Origin: Sphingomonas gilva
GTDB lineage: Bacteria; Pseudomonadota; Alphaproteobacteria; Sphingomonadales; Sphingomonadaceae
Length of the DNA stretch: 64,000 bases
Reading direction: 5' to 3'
NCBI RefSeq assembly: GCF_003515075.1
Contig: NZ_QWLV01000005.1
Coordinates: forward strand, 1 to 64,000
Shown one piece after another: positions 1 to 8,417 of this stretch. The number at the start of each line of letters is the position of its first letter. Position 1 is the stretch's first letter. The notes beneath the pieces are model-generated. The model did not search any database. It worked only from the letters and a program-made list of their open reading frames with translations, and was not told the origin of the DNA. The position numbers and the translations under genes were made by a program.

Positions 1-37
1 CGCCCGCCGCCGAGGCGGTCGCCCGGAGAGGCCCGCT

Positions 38-138
38 GGATGTGCAGGTGGAACGATGCCCCGCATCGTTCCAGCCGTGTCCGGGGGACACGGCGGCCTG
101 CACATCCGTCGCTTGCTTGCGCGTAGCTTCGGCTACGC
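38..138. repeat. Nested palindromes at the left edge
   Basis: An outer 11-bp inverted repeat (38-48 with 97-107) encloses two perfect hairpins. One has an 11-bp stem (49-59 with 63-73, loop CCC), the other a 9-bp stem (74-82 with 86-94, loop GGG). A further hairpin with a 7-bp stem and a TTCG loop follows at 121-138. Together they could fold as a three-way junction in RNA or a cruciform in DNA. There is no T-run, so it is not an ordinary terminator. No gene is visible in 1-268, which also has a short C/G-rich hairpin near 230-248. Confidence 0.7.
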
Positions 139-268
139 GTCTGCGCCGCGCTCCTTGTCGGCGGGCTTCCACGGGCGATCACGATCCCTGTTCTAATTGA
201 GTTTGGACCCTAGCCTTCGGCCAATAAGGCCCCCTCTTAGGGAGGGGAGGAATTAACTGGCGATCCGC

Positions 269-898
269 CTAGCCTTCGGGCGGGATCGCCGCCGCCGCTT
301 GCTTTGGATCGGTGTTGAGACCGTGCTTCAACAGCATGGGAATGTTGGCGATCGCGAACAGGATAGTGAGCGGCACCGCGCCCCACAGCTTGAAGCCAAC
401 CCAGAAGTCCCAGCTCGTGCTGCGCCAGACGATCTCGTTGAGCACTGCCATGCCGATGAAGAAGATCGTCCAGTTGATCGTCAGCTTGCGCCAGCCTTCC
501 GCCGTCAGCCCGGGATAGGCGGCCTCGAGCAGCATCTTGAGCAGCGGGCGCCCGGTGGCGAGGCCGAAGCCCAGGATCGCCGCGAACATCGCGTAGACGA
601 TGGTCGGCTTCATCTTGATGAAGGTCTCATCGTGGAACCACAGCGTCAGCCCGCCGAACACCAGCACCAGCGCGCCCGACATCCACAGCATCGGCGAGAT
701 ATGGCCGAGCTTCCAGCGTGAGACGATCATCGCGATCGCGGTCGCGACCATGAAGGCGGCGGTGGCGGTAAGCACGCGCGTGATGGCGAGGCCGCCGGTC
801 AGCGTGTTGACCGCGAAGAACACCACCAGCGGGCCGAAATCGACCGCCAGCTTGACCAGCGGGTTGCCCTCCGGCTGCGAGGGCGCGGCGTCATTCAT
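269..898 (-). CDS. yciB: Septation protein A (YciB/IspZ family)
   Basis: This 209-residue polytopic inner-membrane protein belongs to the YciB/IspZ (intracellular septation protein A) family, which is linked to envelope synthesis and septum formation. Hydrophobic segments lie at about residues 18-62, 70-86, 100-118, 140-158 and 168-190, the usual five- to six-segment layout, and length is normal for the family. It is the last gene of a minus-strand run mtaB-ftsY-yciB and starts 3 bases after the ftsY stop, so it is probably co-transcribed and translationally coupled. The biochemical role of the family is not settled. Confidence 0.9.
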   Translation of the reverse strand: MNDAAPSQPEGNPLVKLAVDFGPLVVFFAVNTLTGGLAITRVLTATAAFMVATAIAMIVSRWKLGHISPMLWMSGALVLVFGGLTLWFHDETFIKMKPTIVYAMFAAILGFGLATGRPLLKMLLEAAYPGLTAEGWRKLTINWTIFFIGMAVLNEIVWRSTSWDFWVGFKLWGAVPLTILFAIANIPMLLKHGLNTDPKQAAAAIPPEG

Positions 899-901
899 GC
901 T

Positions 902-1828
902 TCAAACCTCATCAACGCCCGCGATGATGCGGGCGACCTCGTTCGGATCGAACGGGCGAAAGTCGTCCAGGGTTTCCCCCACGCCGATCGCGTGGATGGG
1001 AAGGCCGGTGCGCTCCGCCGCGGCGACCAGCACGCCGCCGCGCGCGGTGCCGTCGAGCTTGGTCATCACCAGCCCGGTGACGCCGGCGCTTTCCTTGAAC
1101 ACGTCGATCTGGCTCAAGGCGTTCTGGCCGGTGGTCGCGTCGAGCACCAGCACGACGTCGTGCGGCGCTTCCGGATTGAGGCGGCCGAGGACGCGGCGGA
1201 TCTTGGACAGTTCGTCCATCAGCTCGCGCTTGTTCTGCAGGCGCCCGGCGGTGTCGACGATCAGCACGTCGATGCCCTCGGCGGTGCCGCGCTTGACGCC
1301 TTCGTAGACCAGGCCCGCCGCGTCACCGCCCTCCTTGCCCGAGATCAGCGGCACGCCGACGCGATCGGCCCAGACCTGGAGCTGCCCGATCGCGGCGGCG
1401 CGGAAGGTGTCGCCCGCGACCAGCATCACCGAATAATCCTGTTCGGTCAGGAGATGCGCGAGCTTGGCGATGGTGGTGGTCTTGCCCGATCCGTTGACCC
1501 CGATGACGAGGATCACCTGCGGGCGCGGAAACGCCTCGATCTCCAGCGGCTTCGCCACGGGCGCGAGCACCTTGGCGATCTCCTCGGCGACGACCACGCG
1601 CACGCCGCGCGCGTCCATCTTCTCGTAGCGCTCGGTCGACAGCCGTTCACGGACCTTGGCGGCGGTGGCGGGGCCGAGATCGGAGGCGATCAGCGCGTCC
1701 TCGATCTCGTCGAGCGTGGCGTCGTCGAGATGCTGGGTGCCGAGCAGGCCGGTGAGGTTGTCGCCCAGCCGCCCGCTGGTGCGCTTGAACCCGCCGAGCA
1801 GGCGCTGGTGCCAGGATGGCGGGGTCAT
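902..1828 (-). CDS. ftsY: Signal recognition particle receptor FtsY
   Basis: This is the SRP receptor GTPase, which docks ribosome-nascent-chain-SRP complexes at the inner membrane. The 308 residues contain the N domain followed by the G domain, with P-loop GVNGSGKTTT, the DTAGRLQNK motif, TKLDGTARGG and a C-terminal GVGE segment. The start at MTPPSW is chosen because it overlaps the upstream mtaB stop (ATGA); reading further upstream in this frame gives antisense of mtaB. It lacks the long acidic A domain of the E. coli protein, which is common in alphaproteobacteria. Its partner ffh lies about 3.6 kb away on the other strand. Confidence 0.97.
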   Translation of the reverse strand: MTPPSWHQRLLGGFKRTSGRLGDNLTGLLGTQHLDDATLDEIEDALIASDLGPATAAKVRERLSTERYEKMDARGVRVVVAEEIAKVLAPVAKPLEIEAFPRPQVILVIGVNGSGKTTTIAKLAHLLTEQDYSVMLVAGDTFRAAAIGQLQVWADRVGVPLISGKEGGDAAGLVYEGVKRGTAEGIDVLIVDTAGRLQNKRELMDELSKIRRVLGRLNPEAPHDVVLVLDATTGQNALSQIDVFKESAGVTGLVMTKLDGTARGGVLVAAAERTGLPIHAIGVGETLDDFRPFDPNEVARIIAGVDEV

Positions 1829-3027
1829 GCGGGTATTCCGGTGAGGATGGCGCCGTCGGCGGCGGTGATGCGAACCGTGGCCACCGAGCCGACGGCGGCA
1901 GGCGGAAGCCGGATTTCGGCGAAGTTTTCCGCATGGCCGCGATCGCCCGGCCGCTCGACCAGCACGCGCTGCGTCGTACCGACTAGGTCGGAAAGCCACT
2001 TCGCCTTCCGCGCCTCGCCCAGCGCTCGCAGCTCGGCCGCGCGCGCGCGAATCACCTCGGGCTCCACCTGCGGCATCCGCGCGGCGGGCGTTCCCTCTCG
2101 GGCTGAGAAGGGGAAGATGTGCGCGAAGACGATGTCGCAATCCTCGATCAGGCGGGCGGTATTGGCGAACATCTCTGGCGTCTCGGTGGGGAAGCCCGCG
2201 ATCAGATCGGCGCCGATCGCGATATCCGGCCGCGCCGCCTTCAGCCGCTCGACGATGCGGATCGCGTCGGCGCGCGCGTGGCGGCGCTTCATCCGCTTGA
2301 GCACCATATCGTCGCCCGCCTGAAGCGAGAGGTGGACGTGCGGCATCACCCGGTCCTCGCCGGTCAGCACCTCGAACAGCGCGTCGTCGATCTCGATCGA
2401 GTCGAGCGAGGAGAGCCGCAGCCGCTCGAGCTGCGGGACATGCGCCAGGATGCGCTGCACGAGCGCGCCCAGGGTCGGCCGGCCGGGCAGATCGGGGCCG
2501 TAGCTGGTGAGGTCCACCCCGGTCAGCACCACCTCGCGGTGGCCGCCATCGACCAGCGCGCGGACATGCTCGATCACCCCGCCCGCGGGCAGCGAGCGCG
2601 ACGCGCCGCGCCCGGCGGGGATGATGCAGAAGGTGCAGCCATGGTCGCAACCGTTCTGCACCTCGACGAACGCGCGGGCATGGCCGGTGAAGGCGGGCGG
2701 GGCAGGGGCGGCCGCCGCGCCCCAGCTTTCGGGCGCGAGCTTGGCGGCGTTGGGGACGACATGGTCGACCTCCACCATGCCGCGAAACGCTTGCGGATCG
2801 ATCGTCGCGGCGCAGCCGGTGACGTAGAGCGGCGCATGCGGCCGCCGCGCGCGGGCGCGGCGGATCGCGCGGCGGGTGGAGCGGACCGCCTCCGCCGTCA
2901 CCGCGCAGCTGTTGATCACGATCGCCTCGCGCCCGCCCAGCAGCGCGCGGATATTTTCGCTTTCGGCGATGTTGAGACGGCAGCCCAGGCTGACGATATC
3001 GGGCCCGGACGTGGAAAGGAGCGACAT
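1825..3027 (-). CDS. mtaB: tRNA t6A37 methylthiotransferase MtaB
   Basis: This radical-SAM enzyme converts t6A37 to ms2t6A37 in tRNAs. The 400-residue protein has the UPF0004 N-terminal domain with its three cluster cysteines (SLGCRLN, INSCAVT, VTGCAA). The radical-SAM motif follows as CDHGCTFC, and a TRAM-like domain ends the protein (VGSVATVRITAADG). The start MSLLSTSG is chosen by family alignment; no good ribosome binding site precedes it. Its ATG overlaps the ATG of the divergent DUF924 gene within the same CATG. The stop overlaps the ftsY start, so mtaB, ftsY and yciB likely form an operon. Confidence 0.93.
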   Translation of the reverse strand: MSLLSTSGPDIVSLGCRLNIAESENIRALLGGREAIVINSCAVTAEAVRSTRRAIRRARARRPHAPLYVTGCAATIDPQAFRGMVEVDHVVPNAAKLAPESWGAAAAPAPPAFTGHARAFVEVQNGCDHGCTFCIIPAGRGASRSLPAGGVIEHVRALVDGGHREVVLTGVDLTSYGPDLPGRPTLGALVQRILAHVPQLERLRLSSLDSIEIDDALFEVLTGEDRVMPHVHLSLQAGDDMVLKRMKRRHARADAIRIVERLKAARPDIAIGADLIAGFPTETPEMFANTARLIEDCDIVFAHIFPFSAREGTPAARMPQVEPEVIRARAAELRALGEARKAKWLSDLVGTTQRVLVERPGDRGHAENFAEIRLPPAAVGSVATVRITAADGAILTGIPA

Positions 3028-3604
3028 GGCGGACGATCTAGGAGGCAAGGTGCGAGAAGTCCATGCAGAGGCGGCCGCGATCCTGCGCTTCTGGTTCGAT
3101 GAAATGCCGGCCGAAGCCCGCTTCGCCAAGGACGACGCGGTCGACCGCGAATGCGAGCGCCGCTTCGGCGATGTCCGCGACGCCATCCTCGCAAGCGGCG
3201 CGTCGGGCTGGCGCGCCGATGCCGACAGCCTGCTCGCCGCGGTGATCGCGCTCGACCAGTTCTCGCGAAACATCCATCGCGGCGGTCCCCGCGCCTTCGA
3301 GGCGGACGCGCTGGCGCTCTCGCTCGCGCGCGAGGCGATCGCCAACGGGTGGGACACCGGCATGGATACCGAGCGCTGCCAGTTCCTCTACATGCCGTTC
3401 CAGCATGCGGAGGATGCGAACGTGCAGGCGGAAAGCGTCGCGCTGTTCGCCAGGCTGGGCGACCGGCAAGTGCTGGAATATGCGCAAGGCCACAAGGCGC
3501 TGATCGACCGGTTCGGCCGCTTTCCCCACCGCAACCAGGCGCTCGGGCGAAGATCGACGCCCGAGGAGCTCGAATATCTCAGCCAGCCTGGCGCAGGCTA
3601 TTGA
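3026..3604 (+). CDS. DUF924 family protein
   Basis: This 192-residue soluble, helix-rich protein matches the DUF924 family: it has the ILRFWF-DE start motif, the AVIALDQFSRNIHRG core, MPFQHAED, and the ending FPHRNQALGR. The family has a TPR-like alpha-solenoid fold and no established biochemical role. The start at MADDLGG has a strong AAGGAG site 5 bases upstream. Its 3' end overlaps the convergent GGDEF-EAL gene by 26 bases. Family identity is clear; function is unknown. Confidence 0.9.
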   Translation: MADDLGGKVREVHAEAAAILRFWFDEMPAEARFAKDDAVDRECERRFGDVRDAILASGASGWRADADSLLAAVIALDQFSRNIHRGGPRAFEADALALSLAREAIANGWDTGMDTERCQFLYMPFQHAEDANVQAESVALFARLGDRQVLEYAQGHKALIDRFGRFPHRNQALGRRSTPEELEYLSQPGAGY

Positions 3605-5198
3605 CCTCGGGCTCGGCGGTCCGCGCGGCGAGCAGGTTGCGCTCGGCGAGCAGCACGCGCGCGCCGGCGATGCCCACGGGCTTGCCGAAATGCCAGCCCT
3701 GGCCCTTGGAGCAGCCGAGCCCGTTCAGCCGGTCCTGGATCGCCTGATCCTCGACCCCTTCGGCGGTGATCGGCAGGTTGAGGCTGTCGCCCAGCCGCGC
3801 GATGGCGTTGACGATCGCGGCGCTTTCGGAATTGTCGTTGATCGAGGTGACGAAGCTGCGGTCGATCTTGATCCGGTCGAACGGCAGCGCGCGCAGATGC
3901 GCGAGCGAGCTGTAACCGGTGCCGAAATCATCGAGCGCGATGCGGATGCCCTGGTTCTTCAGGCTGCCGATGATCGATTGCGCCAGGCTGAGATTCTCGA
4001 ACAGCGAGGTCTCGGTGATCTCGATCTCCAGCCGCCCGGCGGGGAAGCCCGTCTCGACCAGCAGGCGGACGATCTTCTGCGCCAGATAGGGGTCGCGCAG
4101 CTCGCCCGGCGAAATGTTGACCGAAAGCGTGATCGACGCGTCCCAGTCGCGCGCGGCGATGAAGGCCTGGCGCATGATAGAGGTCGACAGTTCGCCGATC
4201 AGGCCGGTCTCCTCGGCGATCGGGATGAACAGCTCGGGCGAGATCATGCCGCGTGACGGATGCTCCCAGCGCGCCAGCACCTCGAAGCCGAGCAGCTTGC
4301 CCGTCTTGAGGTCGATCTGCTGCTCGAAATAGGGGACGATCTCGCCCGCCGGAATGGCGCTTCTCAGGCCGATCTCCAGATCGTTGCGCGCCTTCAGCTC
4401 CATCTCCATCGACGAATCGAACCAGCAGTACCGGTTCCGGCCCGCGCCCTTGGCGTGATACATCGCGATGTCCGCGCGGCGGACGAGCGAATCGACCGTC
4501 GCGCAATCATCCTCCGACCGTGCGATGCCGATCGATCCGGAGATGTGGACGAGCGCCCCCGTCGCCATGAATGGCGTGGCAAGCCGCGACAGCAGGCGTT
4601 CGACGATGCGGTCGACGATATCGGGCGCATTGGCGTCGTAGAGGAACGCGCAGGCGAACTCGTCGCCGCCGAAGCGCGCCGTCAGCGCGCCGGGGGGCAT
4701 CGTCTCGCCGATCTGCTCGGCCACCTGGCACAGCAGGGCGTCGCCGGCGGCATGGCCGTTCATGTCGTTGACGGTCTTGAAATGGTCGAGATCGAGCAGC
4801 AGCATCGCCACGGTCTTGTCGCGGCGCTCGGCGCGCTGCAGCAGTTCGGCGCCGCTTTCGGCGAGCGAGCGGCGGTTGAGGAAGCCGGTCAGTGGATCGC
4901 GCGAGGCGAGCTGGCGCGCACGCTCCTCGGCGGCGGTGCGTTCCTGCACCTCCTCGGCCAGGTCGCGATAGCGGCGCCAGCCGAACAGGATCAGCGCGAT
5001 GTTGAGCAGCAGCGCCACGACCAGGCTGCGGTCGGTGCCGTCGCCCTGGCCGGAGATCGTCGCGGTGATGGAGGACATGACCGAGCCGCCGGTGCCGACG
5101 AACAGCAGGATCGCTGCCGTGGTCACGCCAGCCGCGAACACGTCGCGGCGGCTGGCCCTCACTGATCTGGCGGCACTGACGCCCGCCTTCTCGTCCAT
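3579..5198 (-). CDS. Membrane-bound GGDEF-EAL protein (c-di-GMP turnover)
   Basis: This 539-residue protein has two transmembrane segments (about 20-42 and 58-76), a short coiled linker, a GGDEF domain and an EAL domain. The diguanylate cyclase signature GGDEF is intact at about 177-181, so synthesis of cyclic di-GMP is plausible. In the phosphodiesterase domain the EAL triplet reads EVL (FEVLARW), while the catalytic DDFGTGYSS loop and KIDRSFV are present, so hydrolysis is also possible. The start at MDEKAGV is preferred because GGGGGTGG precedes it; an ATG 24 bases upstream (5222) has no such site. A TATTAT -10-like sequence lies upstream near 5251-5256. Confidence 0.9.
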   Translation of the reverse strand: MDEKAGVSAARSVRASRRDVFAAGVTTAAILLFVGTGGSVMSSITATISGQGDGTDRSLVVALLLNIALILFGWRRYRDLAEEVQERTAAEERARQLASRDPLTGFLNRRSLAESGAELLQRAERRDKTVAMLLLDLDHFKTVNDMNGHAAGDALLCQVAEQIGETMPPGALTARFGGDEFACAFLYDANAPDIVDRIVERLLSRLATPFMATGALVHISGSIGIARSEDDCATVDSLVRRADIAMYHAKGAGRNRYCWFDSSMEMELKARNDLEIGLRSAIPAGEIVPYFEQQIDLKTGKLLGFEVLARWEHPSRGMISPELFIPIAEETGLIGELSTSIMRQAFIAARDWDASITLSVNISPGELRDPYLAQKIVRLLVETGFPAGRLEIEITETSLFENLSLAQSIIGSLKNQGIRIALDDFGTGYSSLAHLRALPFDRIKIDRSFVTSINDNSESAAIVNAIARLGDSLNLPITAEGVEDQAIQDRLNGLGCSKGQGWHFGKPVGIAGARVLLAERNLLAARTAEPEVNSLRQAG

Positions 5199-5423
5199 CG
5201 TCCACCCCCACGAAAGCCCCATGGACGGGCGATGCCACCGCCAGGGTATAATATCGGTTAATCCTGTGCCGGCTTGCGAAAATTACGCGCATGGACTAAG
5301 TGCGCGCCGGTATCGCCAAGCGATGACATCCGAACGGCCCCGAATCCGGGTCCGACGCCGGCCGACGAGGTTTCGTCCGCCGGCGTTTCTTGCGTTGTCG
5401 CGCGGCGCTGATTTGAGGTGACG

Positions 5424-6887
5424 ATGTTCGAGACCCTGAGCGATCGCCTGGGCGGCGTATTCGACAAGCTTCGCGGGCGCGGCGCGCTGGGCGAGGCCGA
5501 TGTGCGCGCGGCAATGCGCGAGGTGCGCGTCGCACTACTCGAGGCGGACGTGGCGCTCCCCGTCGCGCGCGATTTCGTCGAGAAGGTCACGGAAGCGGCG
5601 GTGGGGCAGCAGGTGCTGCGCTCGGTCACGCCGGGCCAGCAGGTCGTCAAGATCGTCAACGACGCGCTGATCGAGATGCTCGGCGCCGAGGCGTCCGATC
5701 TCGCGATCGACGTGACCCCGCCCGCGGTCATAATGATGGTCGGCCTGCAGGGCTCGGGCAAGACCACGACCACCGCCAAGATCGCCAAGCGGCTGGCCAA
5801 GGAGCGCAAGAAGGTGCTGATGGCGTCGCTCGACGTCAATCGCCCCGCGGCGCAGGAACAGCTCGCCGTGCTCGGCACGCAGGCGGAGGTGGCGACGCTG
5901 CCGATCGTCCAGGGCCAGCAGCCGGTCGACATCGCCCGGCGCGCGCTGCAGGCGGCGAAGCTGCAGGGCTTCGATGTCGTCATGCTCGACACCGCGGGCC
6001 GGCTGCACGTCGATCAGGCGCTGATGGACGAGATGAAGGCGGTCGCCGATGTCGCGACGCCGAACGAGATCCTGCTCGTCGTCGACTCGCTGACCGGCCA
6101 GGATGCGGTCAATGTCGCCAGCAATTTCTCGGCGCAGGTGCCGCTGACCGGCGTGGTGCTGACCCGCATGGACGGCGATGCGCGCGGCGGCGCGGCGCTG
6201 TCGATGCGCGCGGTCACGGGCAAGCCGATCAAGTTCGCCGGCACCGGCGAGAAGCTCGATGCGATCGAGGCGTTCCACCCGTCGCGCGTCGCGGGCCGCA
6301 TCCTCGGCATGGGCGACGTCGTCAGCCTGGTCGAGCGCGCCGCCGAATCGATCCAGCAGGACGAAGCCGAGAAGATGGCGGCCAAGCTTGCCAAGGGTCA
6401 GTTCGACATGAACGACCTGAAGGCGCAGCTCGGCCAGATGCGGCGCATGGGCGGCCTCGGCGCGCTGGCGGGCATGATCCCCGGCATGAAGAAGGCGCAG
6501 GCGGCCATGGCCTCGGGCGCGGTCGACGATCGGGTGCTGATCCGCATGGAGGCGATGGTCGGGTCGATGACGCCCCGGGAGCGGATCAAGCCCGAGCTGA
6601 TCAACGCCAAGCGCAAGATCCGCATCGCCAAGGGTTCCGGCACCACGGTGCAGGACGTCAACAAGCTGCTCAAGATGCACCAGGAAATGTCCACCGCGAT
6701 GAAGAAGCTCAGGAAGATGGGCGGCCTCAAGGGGCTGGCCGGAATGCTGGGCGGCGGCAAGGGCCCAGGTGGCGGCATTGCCGGGATGTTCGGCGGCGGG
6801 GGAGGTGGCGGCCTTCCCGGACTGCCCGGCGCGGGCGGCGGCATGCCGCAGCTGCCGCCCGGCTTCGACAAGTTCATGAAGAAATAA
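5424..6887 (+). CDS. ffh: Signal recognition particle protein Ffh
   Basis: This is the SRP54 GTPase that binds signal sequences and 4.5S RNA and targets nascent membrane proteins. The 487 residues show the N domain, the G domain (GLQGSGKTTT, DTAGRLHVD, TRMDGDARGG) and the Met-rich M domain. The C-terminal tail is unusually rich in glycine and methionine (about residues 430-487). The start ATG at 5424 has GAGGTG upstream; an in-frame GTG at 5418 lies within that site. It heads the plus-strand run ffh-rpsP-rimM. No SRP RNA gene was recognised in the window. Confidence 0.97.
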   Translation: MFETLSDRLGGVFDKLRGRGALGEADVRAAMREVRVALLEADVALPVARDFVEKVTEAAVGQQVLRSVTPGQQVVKIVNDALIEMLGAEASDLAIDVTPPAVIMMVGLQGSGKTTTTAKIAKRLAKERKKVLMASLDVNRPAAQEQLAVLGTQAEVATLPIVQGQQPVDIARRALQAAKLQGFDVVMLDTAGRLHVDQALMDEMKAVADVATPNEILLVVDSLTGQDAVNVASNFSAQVPLTGVVLTRMDGDARGGAALSMRAVTGKPIKFAGTGEKLDAIEAFHPSRVAGRILGMGDVVSLVERAAESIQQDEAEKMAAKLAKGQFDMNDLKAQLGQMRRMGGLGALAGMIPGMKKAQAAMASGAVDDRVLIRMEAMVGSMTPRERIKPELINAKRKIRIAKGSGTTVQDVNKLLKMHQEMSTAMKKLRKMGGLKGLAGMLGGGKGPGGGIAGMFGGGGGGGLPGLPGAGGGMPQLPPGFDKFMKK

Positions 6888-6923
6888 GCGTATCAACCTG
6901 AATAGAAAGCAGAAGGAACTAAC

Positions 6924-7535
6924 ATGGCTACCAGCATTCGTCTGTCGCGCGGCGGCTCCAAGAAGCGCCCTTATTATCGCATCGTCGTCGCCGACGGCCG
7001 CTCGCCCCGTGACGGCAAGTTCATCGAGAAGATCGGCACCTACAACCCGCTGCTCGCCAAGGATGACGAGAAGCGCGTGGTGCTCGACGGCGAGCGCGCT
7101 AGGCATTGGCTGAGCGTCGGCGCGCAGCCGACCGACCGCGTCGCCCGCTTCCTCGACGCCGCCGGCGTGCGCGAGCGCGCCGCGCGCAACAATCCGAAAA
7201 AGGCCGAGCCCGGCGAAAAGGCCAAGGAGCGCGCCGAAGAGCGTGCCGAGAAGCTGAAGGCGGCGGACGAAGCCGCCGCTGAGGCGGCCGCCGCGCCTGC
7301 GGTCGAGGAAGCCGCCGCCGAGGAGGAGACCGTCGAAGTCGCCGCCGAGAAGGTCGAGGAAGCTGCCCCCGAGGCCGAAGCCGAAGCCACCCCGGCCGAT
7401 GAAGCCACCAACGAAGGTGTCTCCGCCGAGGCTCCCGCCGAGGGCGCGGACGAGCCCGCCGCCGAAGTAGCGAGCGACGAATCCGCATCGGCTCCCGCCG
7501 AAGGCGCGGCCGAGGAAGAAGAAGCCAAGGCCTGA
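6924..7535 (+). CDS. rpsP: Small ribosomal subunit protein bS16 with long acidic tail
   Basis: The first ~80 residues are a standard bS16 core ([20 protein letters not shown], then [11 protein letters not shown]), placed 36 bases after ffh with an AGAAGGAAC binding site. The remaining ~120 residues are a low-complexity Ala/Glu/Pro tail with a short Lys/Arg-rich helix before it. Total length is 203 residues against roughly 80-110 in most bacteria. Such tails occur in sphingomonads; the function of the tail is not known, and it is probably disordered on the ribosome surface. Confidence 0.96.
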   Translation: MATSIRLSRGGSKKRPYYRIVVADGRSPRDGKFIEKIGTYNPLLAKDDEKRVVLDGERARHWLSVGAQPTDRVARFLDAAGVRERAARNNPKKAEPGEKAKERAEERAEKLKAADEAAAEAAAAPAVEEAAAEEETVEVAAEKVEEAAPEAEAEATPADEATNEGVSAEAPAEGADEPAAEVASDESASAPAEGAAEEEEAKA

Positions 7536-7544
7536 TGATAAAGC

Positions 7545-7640
7545 CCCTCCCCTTCAGGGGAGGGGTTGGGGTGGGGCCTGTCTGGAGCCTCCATGCCTGA
7601 CTCCCCCACCCCCCAACCCCCTCCCCTAAAGGGGAGTGGG
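7545..7640. repeat. C/G-rich palindromic repeat, family D, overlapping rimM start
   Basis: Two arms rich in CCCCTCCCC/GGGGAGGGG and in GGTTGGGGTGGGG (about 7545-7577) and its inverse (about 7604-7640) flank a short centre. Each arm also forms a small hairpin of its own (loops TTCA and TAAA). The right arm is translated as the N-terminus of RimM. A close relative sits at 62526-62629 at the start of xrtA. Confidence 0.75.
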
Positions 7641-8111
7641 AGTGATCGTCCCGTCACGCTGGCCGTCGTCACCGGCGCGCACGGCGTGACGGGCGAGGTG
7701 CGCCTGAAGGTCTTCGCCGAGGATCTCAGCGCATATCGCATCTTCAATGCGGGCGCCTTCACGCTGAAATCATTGCGTGAAGGCTCCAACGGCATGATCG
7801 CCCGATTTGCCGAGATACCCGATCGCAACGCCGCCGAACGCCTGCGCGGCACCGAACTCAGCGTTCCCCGTTCGGCGCTGCCGCCACTCGCCGAGGGCGA
7901 ATACTACCACGCCGACCTGCTCGACCTGCTCGCCGTCTCAACCGGCGGCGAAGCGCTCGGCCGCGTGGTCGCGATCGACGATTTCGGCGCGGGCGACGTG
8001 ATCGAGATCGAGCGCCCCGACGGCAAACGCTTCATGGTTCCGATGCGCGCAGAGGCGGTGCCCGAATGGGATGCGGACCGGCTGGTGATTGACGCTGCCT
8101 TCGCGACTTAG
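7593..8111 (+). CDS. rimM: Ribosome maturation factor RimM
   Basis: RimM assists late assembly of the 30S head, with bS16/uS19 contacts. The 172 residues contain the RimM N-terminal beta-barrel (VTGAHGVTGEVRLKVF) and the PRC barrel (EYYHADLLDLLAV, ending DADRLVIDAAF). The start ATG at 7593 has GGAG upstream. The only other in-frame start is a TTG at 7566, so either start places translation inside the upstream palindromic repeat. Residues 2-17 (MPDSPTPQPPPLKGSG region) are repeat-encoded and not part of the normal fold. Downstream of rimM the expected trmD is displaced by a toxin-antitoxin pair and an oxidoreductase gene. Confidence 0.92.
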   Translation: MPDSPTPQPPPLKGSGSDRPVTLAVVTGAHGVTGEVRLKVFAEDLSAYRIFNAGAFTLKSLREGSNGMIARFAEIPDRNAAERLRGTELSVPRSALPPLAEGEYYHADLLDLLAVSTGGEALGRVVAIDDFGAGDVIEIERPDGKRFMVPMRAEAVPEWDADRLVIDAAFAT

Positions 8112-8131
8112 TATATACAGCATGTATATAC
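8111..8131. promoter_or_regulatory. Inverted-repeat operator of the toxin-antitoxin pair
   Basis: Two copies of GTATATAC (8111-8118 and 8124-8131), each itself palindromic, are separated by AGCAT. The site begins at the last base of the rimM stop codon and ends just before the GGAGG binding site of the antitoxin gene. It is the likely autoregulatory binding site of the AbrB-type antitoxin, and its AT-rich core may double as the -10 region. Confidence 0.6.
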
Positions 8132-8141
8132 GGAGGCGGCG

Positions 8142-8417
8142 ATGGGCGTCGAGTACGAAGCCAAGGTCTTCAAGTCGGGCAACTCGGTCGCGTTGCGGCT
8201 CCCCAAGGCGCTCGGCCTGAAGGAAGGCGATCGCATGGTGCTGCGTGAGGAACAGGGCAAATACAGCTTCGAACCCGCGCCGCCGCCCAAACCCAAGAAG
8301 ATCGACCTGACCGGTATCGCGGGATCGATACCGGGGCTGAAGCCTTTGACGCGAGAGGAGCGAGAGTTCGAGGAGCGCGAGCTCGATTGGGAAGGAAAGC
8401 TGCTCAAGCGTGGCTGA
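8142..8417 (+). CDS. AbrB/MazE-type antitoxin (VapB-like)
   Basis: This is a 91-residue protein with an N-terminal swapped-hairpin AbrB-like DNA-binding domain (AKVFKSGNSVALRLPKALGLKEGDRMVL) and a charged C-terminal tail likely to wrap the toxin. A GGAGG binding site lies 5 bases upstream. It is followed directly by a PIN-domain toxin gene whose GTG start overlaps its last 8 bases. It should neutralise the toxin and repress the pair from the GTATATAC repeats upstream. Confidence 0.88.
   Translation: MGVEYEAKVFKSGNSVALRLPKALGLKEGDRMVLREEQGKYSFEPAPPPKPKKIDLTGIAGSIPGLKPLTREEREFEERELDWEGKLLKRG

Noticed and set aside
5223..5423. Possible SRP RNA gene next to ffh
   Set aside because: No GGAAA-type tetraloop helix with the conserved 4.5S internal loops could be recognised there.
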